From the NCBI RefSeq assembly GCF_014200375.1, contig NZ_JACHBP010000001.1, positions 1,612,001 to 1,676,000 on the forward strand: DNA of 64,000 bases, given 5' to 3'. The notes under the pieces were generated by a model. It had not been told where the DNA came from. It searched no databases and worked only from the letters and a program-made list of their open reading frames with translations. Origin of the DNA: Terrimesophilobacter mesophilus. GTDB lineage: Bacteria; Actinomycetota; Actinomycetes; Actinomycetales; Microbacteriaceae. The position numbers and the translations under genes are program-made. Shown in pieces: positions 16,077 to 25,639 of this stretch (position 1 is its first letter; each line of letters opens with the position of its first letter).

Positions 16077-17035
16077 TCCGACGCCTTGATGACGATCGAG
16101 TCGGTGGGCGGGTTGCCCTTGCGCGGCGAGTGGTAGATGTCCGGCTCGATGAAGATGACCCGCGCGATGGGAACGGCGGAGCGCACCCTGGACTCGAGCG
16201 AGTTGATGGCGCTGGCGACATCCTGGAGTTTCGACCTGGGTGCGAAGGCGACCTTCGCGGCGACGAGCAGTTCCTCCGGGCCGAGGTAGAGGGTCTTCAT
16301 GTGGATGAGCGTCTCGACGGCAGGCTCCTCATTGATGGCGTTGCGGATGGCGGTCACGTCGGCAGGGTTGGCACCCTCCCCGACGAGCAGGCTCTTCGTC
16401 TCGATTCCGAGGACGACGGCGACGAGAACCAGGAGCGTCCCGATCGCGAGCGTCCCGATCGCATCCCACAGGCTGTTTCCGGTGATGACGGTGAGGCCGA
16501 CGCCGAGGAATGCGAAGACGAGCCCGGTGAGTGCGGCGACATCCTCGAGGAGGACGACCGGCAGTTCCGGGGCCTTGGCATGCCGCACGAACTGCACCCA
16601 CGACTGCTTGCCGCGGATGTGGTTGGACTCGCGCACCGCCGTGCGCAGCGAGAACGACTCGAGCCCGATCGCCACGACGAGTACCAGGATCGGGAGCCAC
16701 GCGTTCTCGAGCGTGTGCGGGTGCGTGAGCTTGTCGATGCCCTCATAGATCGAGAACACGCCGCCGATGGAGAACAGGATGATGGCGACGACGAAGGCGT
16801 AGACGTAGCGCTCTCGGCCGTATCCGAACGGGTGCTCCTGGTCCGGCTTGCGTTTCGCCTGTTGCGATCCGAGCAGGAGCAGGCCCTGGTTGCCGGTGTC
16901 GGCGACCGAGTGCACGGCTTCCGCGAGCATCGAGGCGGAGCCCGAGACCGCCCAGGCGATGAATTTGGTGATGGCGATTCCGAGGTTCGCGAGCAGGGCC
17001 GCGATGATCGCCTTCCTGCCGCCACCCGTGCTCAT
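16073..17035 (-). CDS. Cation diffusion facilitator transporter
   Basis: 320-residue CDF protein exporting divalent metals (Zn, Mn, Fe or Co class). About five or six membrane helices are visible. ASMLAEAVHSVADTGNQ in helix 2 supplies the metal site His/Asp, VLLEDVAALTG helix 5, and a C-terminal cytosolic domain follows. ATG 17035 has a GAGGAGA SD; a much longer frame starting at 18451 is not real because it crosses proC on the other strand. Metal specificity cannot be read. Confidence 0.88.
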   Translation of the reverse strand: MSTGGGRKAIIAALLANLGIAITKFIAWAVSGSASMLAEAVHSVADTGNQGLLLLGSQQAKRKPDQEHPFGYGRERYVYAFVVAIILFSIGGVFSIYEGIDKLTHPHTLENAWLPILVLVVAIGLESFSLRTAVRESNHIRGKQSWVQFVRHAKAPELPVVLLEDVAALTGLVFAFLGVGLTVITGNSLWDAIGTLAIGTLLVLVAVVLGIETKSLLVGEGANPADVTAIRNAINEEPAVETLIHMKTLYLGPEELLVAAKVAFAPRSKLQDVASAINSLESRVRSAVPIARVIFIEPDIYHSPRKGNPPTDSIVIKASD

Positions 17036-17068
17036 CGTTCTCCTCGTTTCGTGTCCACGACTCAATCC

Positions 17069-17074
17069 TAGGAT
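17069..17074 (+). promoter_or_regulatory. -10 box TAGGAT for proC
   Basis: TAGGAT-N6-ATG 17081; no SD. Confidence 0.5.
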
Positions 17075-17080
17075 GGTCGC

Positions 17081-17920
17081 ATGGTGACACTTCCAGCTGT
17101 GGCGATCCTCGGTGCCGGTTCGATGGGCGGGGCGATCCTCTCCGGGCTCGTCGCGCCGGGTGTCTCGGTCGACGGCGGCGTGCGGGTCACGAACCGCACG
17201 GAGTCGAAGGCGGCGGCCATCCGGTCGGATGCCGTGGCCAGTTTCTCGACGGAATCGGACCCTCGCGCGAACCTCGCCGCCGTCACGGGCGCGAAGATCG
17301 TGATCGCTGCCGTGAAGCCCCCGATGATCCCCGACCTGCTGCGCGAGGTGGGTGCCGCTCTCGACCCGGATGCCATGGTCGTGAGTGTTGCCGCCGGTGT
17401 GACGACCAGGACGATGGAGGCACTCCTCCCGCGGAGTGTCGGGGTTCTGCGGGCGATGCCCAACACTCCGGCGACGGTCGGTATGGGAGTGACCGGACTG
17501 AGCGCCGGCAGCCGTTCGACGCCGGAGCAGCTCGCACTCGCGACGACCCTGTTCGAGACCGTCGGCACGGTCGTCGTCGTGCCGGAGGACCGGATCGACG
17601 CCCTCAGCGCCATCTCCGGATCCGGCCCCGCGTATGTCTTCCACCTCATCGAACAGTGGACGAGCACCGCCGTGTCGATGGGGTTCAGTGCGCAGGATGC
17701 CGCGACGCTCGTCGAGACGACGTTCCGCGGCGCGAGCGAACTGCTCGCGGCATCCGGGAGCACACCGGAGGAACTGCGCAGGCGGGTGACGAGCCCGAAC
17801 GGGACGACCGAGCGGGCGATCGCCGTGCTCGAGGATGCCGACCTGAAGGAGATCTTCGACCGCGCGGCGGCCGCGGCGCTCGCTCGCTCGCGCGAGCTCG
17901 CAGCGGGCGGCCGTGACTAG
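17081..17920 (+). CDS. proC: Pyrroline-5-carboxylate reductase
   Basis: Last step of proline synthesis, NAD(P)H-dependent. 279 residues. Rossmann motif ILGAGSMGGAI at the N-terminus, AVKPPMIPDLL, RAMPNTPATVGMG, and the signature SAISGSGPAYVFHLIE near residue 170. Leaderless-type start. Its stop forms a CTAG with ktrA. Confidence 0.96.
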   Translation: MVTLPAVAILGAGSMGGAILSGLVAPGVSVDGGVRVTNRTESKAAAIRSDAVASFSTESDPRANLAAVTGAKIVIAAVKPPMIPDLLREVGAALDPDAMVVSVAAGVTTRTMEALLPRSVGVLRAMPNTPATVGMGVTGLSAGSRSTPEQLALATTLFETVGTVVVVPEDRIDALSAISGSGPAYVFHLIEQWTSTAVSMGFSAQDAATLVETTFRGASELLAASGSTPEELRRRVTSPNGTTERAIAVLEDADLKEIFDRAAAAALARSRELAAGGRD

Positions 17921-18588
17921 CTCTGCAGCGCGGAGAACCTCTCGATCGCGCTGGACTTGCCGCTCACGATGATGAGGTCGTGATTGGAGATCACGGTCTC
18001 CGCCGTCGCGTAGGTGAACTCCGCGCCGGGCGACTTGACCCCGACGACGGTCACTCCGAACTTCTTGCGGATGTCCGTGTCCGACAGCGGGACGCCACGG
18101 ATCGACTTCGGCGGATACATTTTCACCATCGCGAAGTCGTCGTCGAACTCGATGAAGTCGAGCATGCGCCCCGACACCAGGTGCGCGACGCGCTCGCCGG
18201 CCTCCGCCTCCGGGTAGATGACGTGGTTCGCTCCGATGCGGGCGAGGATCTTTCCGTGCGACTGGCTGATCGCCTTCGCCCAGATCTGCGGGATCTTCAG
18301 GTCGACGAGGTTGGCGGTGATGAGCACGCTCGCCTCGATCGAGGATCCGACGGCGACGACGGCGACGGAGAAGTCCTCCGCGCCGATCTGGCGGAGTGCC
18401 TCGATGCTGCGGGCATCCGCCTGGACGGCGTGTGTGACGCGTTCGGCCCACTTCTGGACGAGCGCCTGACTCTCGTCCACGGCGAGCACTTCCCGGCCCA
18501 GCCGATCCAGTTGTCCTGCGGCACCGGCGCCGAAGCGCCCGAGACCGATGACCAGTACGGGCGCGTTGTGGGCAATCTTCTCAACCAA
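17917..18588 (-). CDS. ktrA: Potassium uptake regulatory subunit, RCK domains
   Basis: 223 residues. The N-terminal RCK domain (about 10-125) has the NAD/ATP-binding VIGLGRFGAG, followed by an acidic strand end. The C-terminal RCK_C domain (about 145-220) binds the regulatory ligand. It forms an octameric ring under the KtrB channel and gates K+/Na+ uptake. The TTG start at 18588 lies within the end of ktrB and has AGGAGAGG about seven bases upstream. Confidence 0.9.
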   Translation of the reverse strand: MVEKIAHNAPVLVIGLGRFGAGAAGQLDRLGREVLAVDESQALVQKWAERVTHAVQADARSIEALRQIGAEDFSVAVVAVGSSIEASVLITANLVDLKIPQIWAKAISQSHGKILARIGANHVIYPEAEAGERVAHLVSGRMLDFIEFDDDFAMVKMYPPKSIRGVPLSDTDIRKKFGVTVVGVKSPGAEFTYATAETVISNHDLIIVSGKSSAIERFSALQS

Positions 18589-20005
18589 CGATCGGCCTCT
18601 CCTCGGACAGTGTGAACAACTGCCGGCGCTGGCTGGCGGCCACCGCTGCGGCAAGGGTCACTGTACCAACCCGTCCTGCCCACATGGTGGCCGCGAGGAT
18701 GTACTTTCCGGCATCCGGCATCTCTGCGGTGGCTCCCGTGCTCAGCCCGCAGGTTCCGAACGCGGAGATGACGTCGAAAAGTACCCGGTTGAGCGGTTGG
18801 TGCGACACCGTGAGCAGGGCGATGGTCGAAACGGCGACGATCGTCGCCCCCCAGAGCACGACGCTCACCGAGATTCGCAGGACATCCGGCGGAATACGAC
18901 GACCGAAGACCTGGATGTCGTTGTCGCCCTTCGCCTCGGCGAGGGCGGCGAGGAACAGTACGGCGAGGGTCGTCACCTTGATGCCGCCTGCTGTCGAGGC
19001 GGAGCCACCGCCGACGAACATGAGCATGTCCATGACGAGAAGGCTCGAATCGTGCATCTGCCCGACGTCCACGGTCGAGAAGCCGCCGGACCTGGTCATG
19101 AGCGACAGGAACGTCGCCGTCATCGGCCGCACGACGGGGTCCTGCGCGCCGAGGGTCTTCGAGTTGTTCCATTCGAGTGCATAGATCGCGATCGCCCCGG
19201 CGACGATGAGGATGGCCGAGGTCGTCAGGGTCAGCTTCACGTGGATCGACATCCGGTGCCGGCCGCGCCAGCCCCTAGTGAGCGCGAAGATCACCGGGAA
19301 TCCGAGGCTTCCGATGACGACGCCGAGGCCGATCACGCTGAGCATCCACGGGTCGGCGGCATAGGGCGCCATGCCCTCCACGCGCGGCACGAATCCCGTG
19401 TTGGTGAACGCGGACGTCGCGAAGTAGAAGCTCTGCCACACCGATGTCCAGGCGTCTTCTCCGCCCAGCAGCAGGCGCGGAACGAAGAGGAAGGTGAGGA
19501 CCGCCTCGATCGAGAGGACGCTGATGGCGACGGTGGCCAGCAGGCCGCCGATCTCTCCCAGGCGGATGGCCTGCCCTTCCGCCACCGGACCGGCGTGGAT
19601 GCGCAGCGGGTTGCTGTCGCTCGCGGCCAGCAGCTTGGCCTTGAGGCCCAGTCGGCGCGACACGATGAGACCCAGGATGCTCGCGAGGGTCAGCACGCCG
19701 ATGCCGCCGACCTCCAGCCCGATCAGGATCGCCACGTTCCCGAATGTGGACCAGTGACTCGCCATGTCCACGGTCGCGAGGCCGGTGACGCAGATCGCGG
19801 ACATGGCCGTGAAGAAGGCATCCGCCAGCGGGGTGACCGAGCGGTCGGTCGTCGCGATCGGCAGGGAGAGCACCGCGGTGAGGATGATCACGAGACCCGT
19901 GAAGATGATCAGCGCGAAGCGGGCAGGCGACGACCACGCGAAGAAGTCGGTGAAGTCGCGGATGCGCGCGAACGCGGAATTGTGGCCTGCGACCCTCGCA
20001 CGCAT
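18581..20005 (-). CDS. ktrB: Potassium uptake membrane subunit
   Basis: 474-residue Trk/Ktr channel. Four P-loops each keep the selectivity glycine: ICVTGLAT, AFTNTGFV, TRSGGFST and GTCGLSTG. About ten hydrophobic helices are present. ATG 20005 (MRARVAG) with an AGGGGGG SD was preferred to an in-frame ATG at 20044. It overlaps ktrA by eight bases, so the two subunits are coupled. It is divergent from an ArsR gene, with a palindrome between them. Confidence 0.92.
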   Translation of the reverse strand: MRARVAGHNSAFARIRDFTDFFAWSSPARFALIIFTGLVIILTAVLSLPIATTDRSVTPLADAFFTAMSAICVTGLATVDMASHWSTFGNVAILIGLEVGGIGVLTLASILGLIVSRRLGLKAKLLAASDSNPLRIHAGPVAEGQAIRLGEIGGLLATVAISVLSIEAVLTFLFVPRLLLGGEDAWTSVWQSFYFATSAFTNTGFVPRVEGMAPYAADPWMLSVIGLGVVIGSLGFPVIFALTRGWRGRHRMSIHVKLTLTTSAILIVAGAIAIYALEWNNSKTLGAQDPVVRPMTATFLSLMTRSGGFSTVDVGQMHDSSLLVMDMLMFVGGGSASTAGGIKVTTLAVLFLAALAEAKGDNDIQVFGRRIPPDVLRISVSVVLWGATIVAVSTIALLTVSHQPLNRVLFDVISAFGTCGLSTGATAEMPDAGKYILAATMWAGRVGTVTLAAAVAASQRRQLFTLSEERPIVG

Positions 20006-20031
20006 CCTCGTCCCCCCTTGTGGATGGACCC

Positions 20032-20049
20032 GCTGCACGTGCATGCAGC
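20032..20049. promoter_or_regulatory. Palindrome GCTGCACGTGCATGCAGC between ktrB and arsR-like gene
   Basis: Arms GCTGCA and TGCAGC flank CGTGCA; TGCACGTGCA at 20034-20043 is itself a perfect palindrome. It sits upstream of both divergent genes and could be the ArsR-type regulator site. Confidence 0.4.
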
Positions 20050-20081
20050 AGCCTCACATGGTACTACTCGGCAGAGATCGG

Positions 20082-20087
20082 TACCCT
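20082..20087 (+). promoter_or_regulatory. -10 box TACCCT for ArsR gene
   Basis: TACCCT-N6-ATG 20094; no SD. Confidence 0.45.
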
Positions 20088-20093
20088 GTTCGC

Positions 20094-20651
20094 ATGGGAG
20101 ACATCTTTGACGTCATCGCCGATCCGACCCGGCGCGAACTGCTTCACGTGCTCGCGGAGAAGCGGCTCGAGCGGCAGGAGAGCGGTGGCGAAGTGAGTGT
20201 CGGTGGACTCGTCGATGTCCTGGGGCTCAGCCAGCCCACGGTCTCCAAGCACCTCAAAGTGCTCCGCGACAGCGGGCTCGTGACCGTCCGCGAGGAGGGC
20301 CAGCACCGGTTCTACCGCCTCGAGACCTCGCCGCTGGAGACTGTGGAGGACTGGCTCATCCCCTTCCTGGGCGAGGATGCGACGGTCGGCGATGACGGCG
20401 GATCGACCGCGTTCGCCGCGTGGGCGGGCTCTTCCCTGCCGAAACCGTTCCGGAAGATGGTGGAGACGATCGACCATCCGACGGATGCCGGCAATGCCGT
20501 GGGGCGCACCGTCGCCGAGGCATCCCACCAGGTTCGAAGCGTCTTCGAGGGGGCGACGCACGCGATCGAGGGCGCTTCGGCGAAGGTCGAGAAGAAGGTC
20601 ATCGATCCGCTTCGCGAGAAGCTCACGCGGCGAGGAGACGGCAACCGCTGA
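20094..20651 (+). CDS. ArsR-family HTH regulator with C-terminal extension
   Basis: 185 residues. The winged helix (about 1-90) contains IADPTRRELLHVL, LGLSQPTVSKHLKVLRDSGLV and EEGQHRFYRL. The remaining 95 residues have no metal-site cysteines and look helical and charged. I would not assign metal sensing. Start ATG 20094 rests on the -10 spacing and on the family's usual N-terminus; upstream reading frame overlaps ktrB. Confidence 0.85.
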   Translation: MGDIFDVIADPTRRELLHVLAEKRLERQESGGEVSVGGLVDVLGLSQPTVSKHLKVLRDSGLVTVREEGQHRFYRLETSPLETVEDWLIPFLGEDATVGDDGGSTAFAAWAGSSLPKPFRKMVETIDHPTDAGNAVGRTVAEASHQVRSVFEGATHAIEGASAKVEKKVIDPLREKLTRRGDGNR

Positions 20652-20758
20652 TCGATCGGGGTACAGGACATGGACAAGTTGTCACACTGGCCCCTAAGGT
20701 ATCGATTGAGCACTCTGTTAACACCCGGAGAGTGCGCCGAGCCAGGGGGATCCATCCG

Positions 20759-20965
20759 ATGTCTCACGACCTGTCCGAGGTGAGGTTTCTCACCGTCGCG
20801 GAAGTGGCCGACATGATGCGCGTGTCGAAGATGACCGTGTACCGTCTCGTGCACTCCGGCGACCTCCCCGCCATCCGATTCGGCCGGTCGTTCCGGGTTC
20901 CGGAGTCCGCCGTGCAGGCCGCCATCGACACGCACATCTCCGACAGCGGTACCGCCGTCGGCTGA
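20759..20965 (+). CDS. Small MerR/excisionase-type HTH protein, BldC-like
   Basis: 68 residues, the size of Streptomyces BldC. FLTVAEVADMMRVSKMTVYRL forms the HTH, followed by GDLPAIRFGRSFRVPESAV. Such proteins bind DNA cooperatively as small developmental or housekeeping regulators in actinobacteria; its regulon here is unknown. ATG 20759 has AGGGGGA upstream. It precedes the bS22-type peptide gene, an order I have seen in other actinobacteria. Confidence 0.85.
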   Translation: MSHDLSEVRFLTVAEVADMMRVSKMTVYRLVHSGDLPAIRFGRSFRVPESAVQAAIDTHISDSGTAVG

Positions 20966-21095
20966 TCCCGTCGCAACGGACCCGCATCGCAACGGATTCC
21001 GATCCGCTAGACTTGCCCGAGGCATTTTTCCGTGGTTCGCAGCGAGCCCGGTCGTCACGGTTCTTCACCACGGGACCACAATCAATGAGGTGTGT

Positions 21096-21194
21096 ATGGG
21101 TTCAGTCATCAAGAAGCGTCGGAAGCGCATGGCGAAGAAGAAGCATCGCAAGCTCCTTCGCAAGACGCGCCACCAGCGCCGCAACAAGAAGTAG
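21096..21194 (+). CDS. bS22/AURKAIP1-COX24-type ribosomal peptide
   Basis: A 32-residue, extremely basic peptide: MGSVIKKRRKRMAKKKH at the start, and arginine/lysine-rich to the end. This matches the actinobacterial AURKAIP1/COX24-domain peptide seen as bS22 on mycobacterial 30S subunits. GAGG precedes the ATG. It is too short for ordinary gene callers but certainly real by composition and family. Confidence 0.92.
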   Translation: MGSVIKKRRKRMAKKKHRKLLRKTRHQRRNKK

Positions 21195-21206
21195 CCGCTC
21201 CACCCC

Positions 21207-21464
21207 GTGACCACCGTCCAGCTCACCATCATCGGGAAGCCAGAGTGCCACCTGTGCGATGTCGCCGCCGACGTCATCGGGGAGGTCGTCGCCGAACTGG
21301 GGACTGAGGCGCGCGTGGAGGTCGAGAAGCTCTCCATCCTCGAGGATGGGAGCCTCTACGAGAAGTACTGGGAGCAGATCCCGGTCATCCTCGTCAACGG
21401 TGTGGAGCACTCCCACTGGCGGGTAGATCCTGCCGGCCTTCGCGCAGCGATCCTGGAGGGGTGA
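21207..21464 (+). CDS. Glutaredoxin-like protein (DUF836 type)
   Basis: 85 residues of thioredoxin fold with a CHLC motif at the N-terminus of helix 1 (GKPECHLCDVA) and the cis-Pro loop IPVILVNG. Probable small thiol-disulfide oxidoreductase of the cytosol. GTG 21207 start. It overlaps the next gene by four bases. Confidence 0.85.
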   Translation: MTTVQLTIIGKPECHLCDVAADVIGEVVAELGTEARVEVEKLSILEDGSLYEKYWEQIPVILVNGVEHSHWRVDPAGLRAAILEG

Positions 21465-21766
21465 GCATGCTCCGGCACATCGTGCTCATGCGGCTTGATG
21501 CCGAGACCGACGAGGTTCGCCTGGTGCGTTCCGCGCAACTCGCCGCCGCGCTCGCGGCCCTGCCGGACCGGATCCCGGAGATCAGGTCGCTCACCGTCAA
21601 CGAGAATGTGCTGAACCGACAGGGCAACTGGGACCTCGCGCTCACCGTCGACGTCGACGACGAGGCCGACCTCCAGGTCTACCGGGAACATCCTGAGCAC
21701 CGGAGAGTGCTCGCCCTCATCGAGGAGATCGTCGCCGACCGGTCCGCTGTCGACGTGATTGTTTAG
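21461..21766 (+). CDS. Dabb-family (stress-responsive A/B barrel) protein
   Basis: About 101 residues. It has the ferredoxin-like dimeric barrel pattern: MLRHIVLMRL, then WDLALTVDVDDEADLQVYREHPEH, and VADRSAVDVIV at the end. The enzymatic role is unknown in most bacterial members. GTG 21461 overlaps the previous stop; ATG 21467 is an alternative start. Confidence 0.8.
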   Translation: MSMLRHIVLMRLDAETDEVRLVRSAQLAAALAALPDRIPEIRSLTVNENVLNRQGNWDLALTVDVDDEADLQVYREHPEHRRVLALIEEIVADRSAVDVIV

Positions 21767-21810
21767 GATGTTGTGAACCGCCATCGTGGGCGGGACGAAG
21801 GAGCGGGACC

Positions 21811-21990
21811 ATGAAGATCCAGATCGTCAAGGGCAAGTCCACCAGCCAGCCGTACTTCTGGCGCATCGTCGCGAGCAACGGCCAGACGCTCGCGGTCAGC
21901 GAGAACTACGTCGCGAAGGCGTCCGCGAAGAGTGCCGCAGAGTCCGTCATCAAGAACGCGGGCGGCGCCAAGATCGAGGATCTCACCTAG
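21811..21990 (+). CDS. DUF1508 (YegP-type) small protein
   Basis: 59 residues forming one YegP repeat: PYFWRIVASNGQTLAVSENY followed by AAESVIKNA and a hydrophilic end. Function is unknown; the fold is a small beta-beta-alpha unit. A GGAG-containing leader precedes the ATG. It is followed by a terminator-like hairpin. Confidence 0.85.
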   Translation: MKIQIVKGKSTSQPYFWRIVASNGQTLAVSENYVAKASAKSAAESVIKNAGGAKIEDLT

Positions 21991-22031
21991 ACGGTCGTTC
22001 CCGTCGCTGCCCTCCCGGTGGAGTGCAGTGG

Positions 22032-22050
22032 CGCGGGCAGGATGCCCGCG
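22032..22050 (+). terminator. Hairpin CGCGGGCA-GGA-TGCCCGCG
   Basis: Perfect 8-base-pair, GC-rich stem with a 3-base loop 42 bases after the DUF1508 stop. There is no T run. Confidence 0.55.
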
Positions 22051-22075
22051 TGCGGACGGCAGGAGGGGGTGCAGT

Positions 22076-22196
22076 ATGAGCATCGGCATCCTCATCGCCG
22101 ACGACGCACGTCGGCCGGGTACTCGCGAAGCTCGAGCTGCGCGATCGCGTGCAGGCCGTGAACTACGCATACGAGCACGGCATCGCGGAGCCCGCC
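22076..22196 (+). pseudogene. Internally deleted LuxR-type response regulator remnant
   Basis: A good SD (AGGAGGGGG) and ATG 22076 open MSIGILIADD, the exact kind of N-terminus seen in NarL/LuxR response regulators. Directly after, in another frame from 22104, comes THVGRVLAKLELRDRVQAV and AYEHGI, the last recognition and dimer helices of such a protein. About 180-190 residues between them are missing and the native C-terminus is lost. This is a deletion scar, not a small gene. Confidence 0.8.
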
Positions 22197-22292
22197 CCCG
22201 CCCAGGACCAGGGTGTCGACACGAGTCCTGGTGCGACCACGCGAGTGAGGTGCCACGGCGAACCGCTCCCTGGCCTCTCGCCTCGGGAGTCG

Positions 22293-23600
<1,308 letters not shown>

Positions 23601-23606
23601 CACAGA

Positions 23607-23612
23607 AGTTTA
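23607..23612 (-). promoter_or_regulatory. -10 box TAAACT for aspS
   Basis: TAAACT-N6-GTG 23600 on the minus strand. It selects the second of two tandem GTG codons. Confidence 0.5.
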
Positions 23613-23628
23613 CCGGGCTGGACTTACC

Positions 23629-23634
23629 TAGGAT
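23629..23634 (+). promoter_or_regulatory. -10 box TAGGAT for histidine phosphatase gene
   Basis: TAGGAT-N6-GTG 23641, back to back with the aspS promoter. Confidence 0.5.
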
Positions 23635-23640
23635 GGATGG

Positions 23641-24285
23641 GTGCCCGCATCGCTCGTCCACCTGGTCCGCCACGGGGAGGTTCACAACCCCGACGGCGTG
23701 CTCTACGGACGGTTGCCGGGCTATCCTCTCTCCGAGCTGGGCGAACGGATGGCGGCAGCGGCAGCGGCATCCGTCAAAGCAGACGGCCGACCCGTCACGA
23801 AGCTCGTGGCGTCGCCCCTGCAGCGTGCGCAGGAGTCCGCCCGTCCGTTCTCGGAACTGTTCGGCCTGCCGATCGAGACCGACGACCGTCTCATCGAGCC
23901 CACCAACCGATTCGTGGGCCGCACGTTCGAGTTCGGTCCGCAGGTGATCCTCCGCCCGCAGTCCTGGCAGTGGGTCGTGAACCCGTTCCGGCCGAGCTGG
24001 GGGGAGGCGTACCGTTCGATCGCGGATCGGATGCTCGCCGCCATCGAGGACGCCTGGTCGTCCACCGCATCGGGCGACGTCGTCCTCGTGAGTCACCAGT
24101 TGCCGATCTGGACGATCACGCGGGAGCTCGCGGGCGAGAAGCTCTGGCACGACCCGCGCAAGCGGCGCTGCAGCCTGTCGAGCATCACGACCCTCGAACG
24201 GCGCGAGGGGAAATTCGTCGAGGTCGACTACCGCGACCCCGCGCGGGAACTGCTCGACAAGGCAGTGGATACGGGGGCGGTCTGA
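23641..24285 (+). CDS. Histidine phosphatase superfamily protein
   Basis: 214 residues. It has the LVRHGEV catalytic motif with phospho-accepting His, an LVASPLQRAQESA arginine, and VVLVSHQLPIW as second catalytic His. The substrate is not readable; small phosphometabolites are usual. It is the first gene of a run into the cytochrome c biogenesis genes, with an ATGA-type overlap to the thioredoxin-like lipoprotein. Confidence 0.85.
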   Translation: MPASLVHLVRHGEVHNPDGVLYGRLPGYPLSELGERMAAAAAASVKADGRPVTKLVASPLQRAQESARPFSELFGLPIETDDRLIEPTNRFVGRTFEFGPQVILRPQSWQWVVNPFRPSWGEAYRSIADRMLAAIEDAWSSTASGDVVLVSHQLPIWTITRELAGEKLWHDPRKRRCSLSSITTLERREGKFVEVDYRDPARELLDKAVDTGAV

Positions 24286-24884
24286 TGCGTCGCGCCATGA
24301 TGGTCGGCTCTCTCGGTATCGCCGCCGTGCTTCTTCTCTCCGGGTGCTCCGCGCCGGATCAGCTCGCCATCGACTACGGCTCCGGTGGCAACAAGAACTA
24401 CGTCGCGGGGGACGGCAGCATTCTGGAGATCCCGCCGGCGAACCGCAAGGATCCCATCGTGTTCAAAGGCGTCACTGACGCGGGTTCCGACGTGTCGAGC
24501 GGCGACTACCTCGGGAATGCCCTCGTCGTGAACTTCTGGGCCGGATACTGCGCTCCCTGCCGAGCGGAGGCGCCAGAGCTCGAGAAGCTGTCGGTGAAGT
24601 GGGCGGATCGCGGCGCGGCGTTCCTCGGTGTCAACACCTACGACGAGCCTGCGCAGTCGCAGGCGTTCGCCCGCAAGTACGGGGTCAGCTACCCCTCGGT
24701 CATCGATGTGCACTCCGGGACGGTTCAGCTGGCGTTCGCGGGAACAGTGGCACCGAGCGCGCTGCCGACGACGATCGTCCTCGACAGTTCCGGGAGGGTC
24801 GCCGCGCGCATCCTCGGCCAGATCGAGTCGGCGTCGATTCTCGACGCGATCATCAAGAGAGTCGTCGAGGGCGACGCGAAGTGA
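24285..24884 (+). CDS. resA: TlpA/ResA-like thioredoxin lipoprotein
   Basis: 199 residues. Lipobox LSGC at about Cys21 anchors it outside the membrane. The thioredoxin domain has [17 protein letters not shown] with the CAPC redox pair, FLGVNTYDE and the cis-Pro APSALPTT. It would reduce apocytochrome c haem-binding cysteines using electrons from the CcdA-like protein encoded next. ATG overlaps the preceding stop, and its own end overlaps ccdA (GTGA). Confidence 0.92.
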   Translation: MRRAMMVGSLGIAAVLLLSGCSAPDQLAIDYGSGGNKNYVAGDGSILEIPPANRKDPIVFKGVTDAGSDVSSGDYLGNALVVNFWAGYCAPCRAEAPELEKLSVKWADRGAAFLGVNTYDEPAQSQAFARKYGVSYPSVIDVHSGTVQLAFAGTVAPSALPTTIVLDSSGRVAARILGQIESASILDAIIKRVVEGDAK

Positions 24885-25639
24885 CGAACCCGGTCGGCGA
24901 ACTCGTTCTGAGCGGCAGTCTCATGGTGGCGATTCCGATCGCACTCCTCGCCGGGCTCATCTCCTTCGCGTCACCGTGCGTGCTTCCGCTCGTGCCCGGC
25001 TACCTGGGCTTCGTCGGAGGATTCGCCGGCGGGGACGGTGAAGGCGCGACCGCGCGTCGGAACCGGAACCGACTGCTTCTGGGCGTCGCCCTGTTCGTGC
25101 TCGGGTTCAGCGTCGTGTTCGTGACGTTCGGCCTCGTTTTCGGGGTCGCCGGACTGCTGCTCAAACAGTGGATGGACGTCATCACCCGGATCGCCGGCGT
25201 CGTCATCATCGTCATGGGGCTCGTCTTCATCGGGCAGTTCACCGTGCTGCAGCGCACTCTCAAACCGCGGTGGCGGATCGCGACGGGGCTCGCAGGCGCA
25301 CCATTCCTCGGTCTCGTCTTCGGACTCGGTTGGGCCCCGTGCATCGGCCCGACCCTCACCGCGGTGCTCGCCCTGAGCCTGGATGGCGGCTCACCCGCCC
25401 GCGGAGCGCTTCTCGGCGCCGCCTATTGCCTCGGCCTCGGCATCCCGTTCCTGCTCGTCGCGCTCGGATTCGGCTGGGTAAGCGGCTCCGTGAACTGGTT
25501 GAGACGCAACATCCGGGTCGTCAACATCGTCGGCGGCGCCGTGCTCGTTCTCATCGGCATCCTCATGGTCAGCGGGCTCTGGCAGGCCATGATCTCCGCG
25601 TTCGGGGCGGTGATCGGCGCTTTTGTCACGCCCCTTTGA
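24881..25639 (+). CDS. ccdA: CcdA-type thiol-disulfide electron carrier
   Basis: 252 residues, six predicted membrane helices. It has the paired cysteine motifs [16 protein letters not shown] near the N-terminus and [15 protein letters not shown] (about residue 150). It carries electrons from cytosolic thioredoxin across the membrane to ResA. Confidence 0.94.
   Translation: MTNPVGELVLSGSLMVAIPIALLAGLISFASPCVLPLVPGYLGFVGGFAGGDGEGATARRNRNRLLLGVALFVLGFSVVFVTFGLVFGVAGLLLKQWMDVITRIAGVVIIVMGLVFIGQFTVLQRTLKPRWRIATGLAGAPFLGLVFGLGWAPCIGPTLTAVLALSLDGGSPARGALLGAAYCLGLGIPFLLVALGFGWVSGSVNWLRRNIRVVNIVGGAVLVLIGILMVSGLWQAMISAFGAVIGAFVTPL

Noticed and set aside
16073..18451. 792-codon minus-strand frame
   Set aside because: Its upper two thirds run antisense to proC and through ktrA in the wrong frame; only the CDF transporter part from ATG 17035 with its GAGGAGA SD is real.
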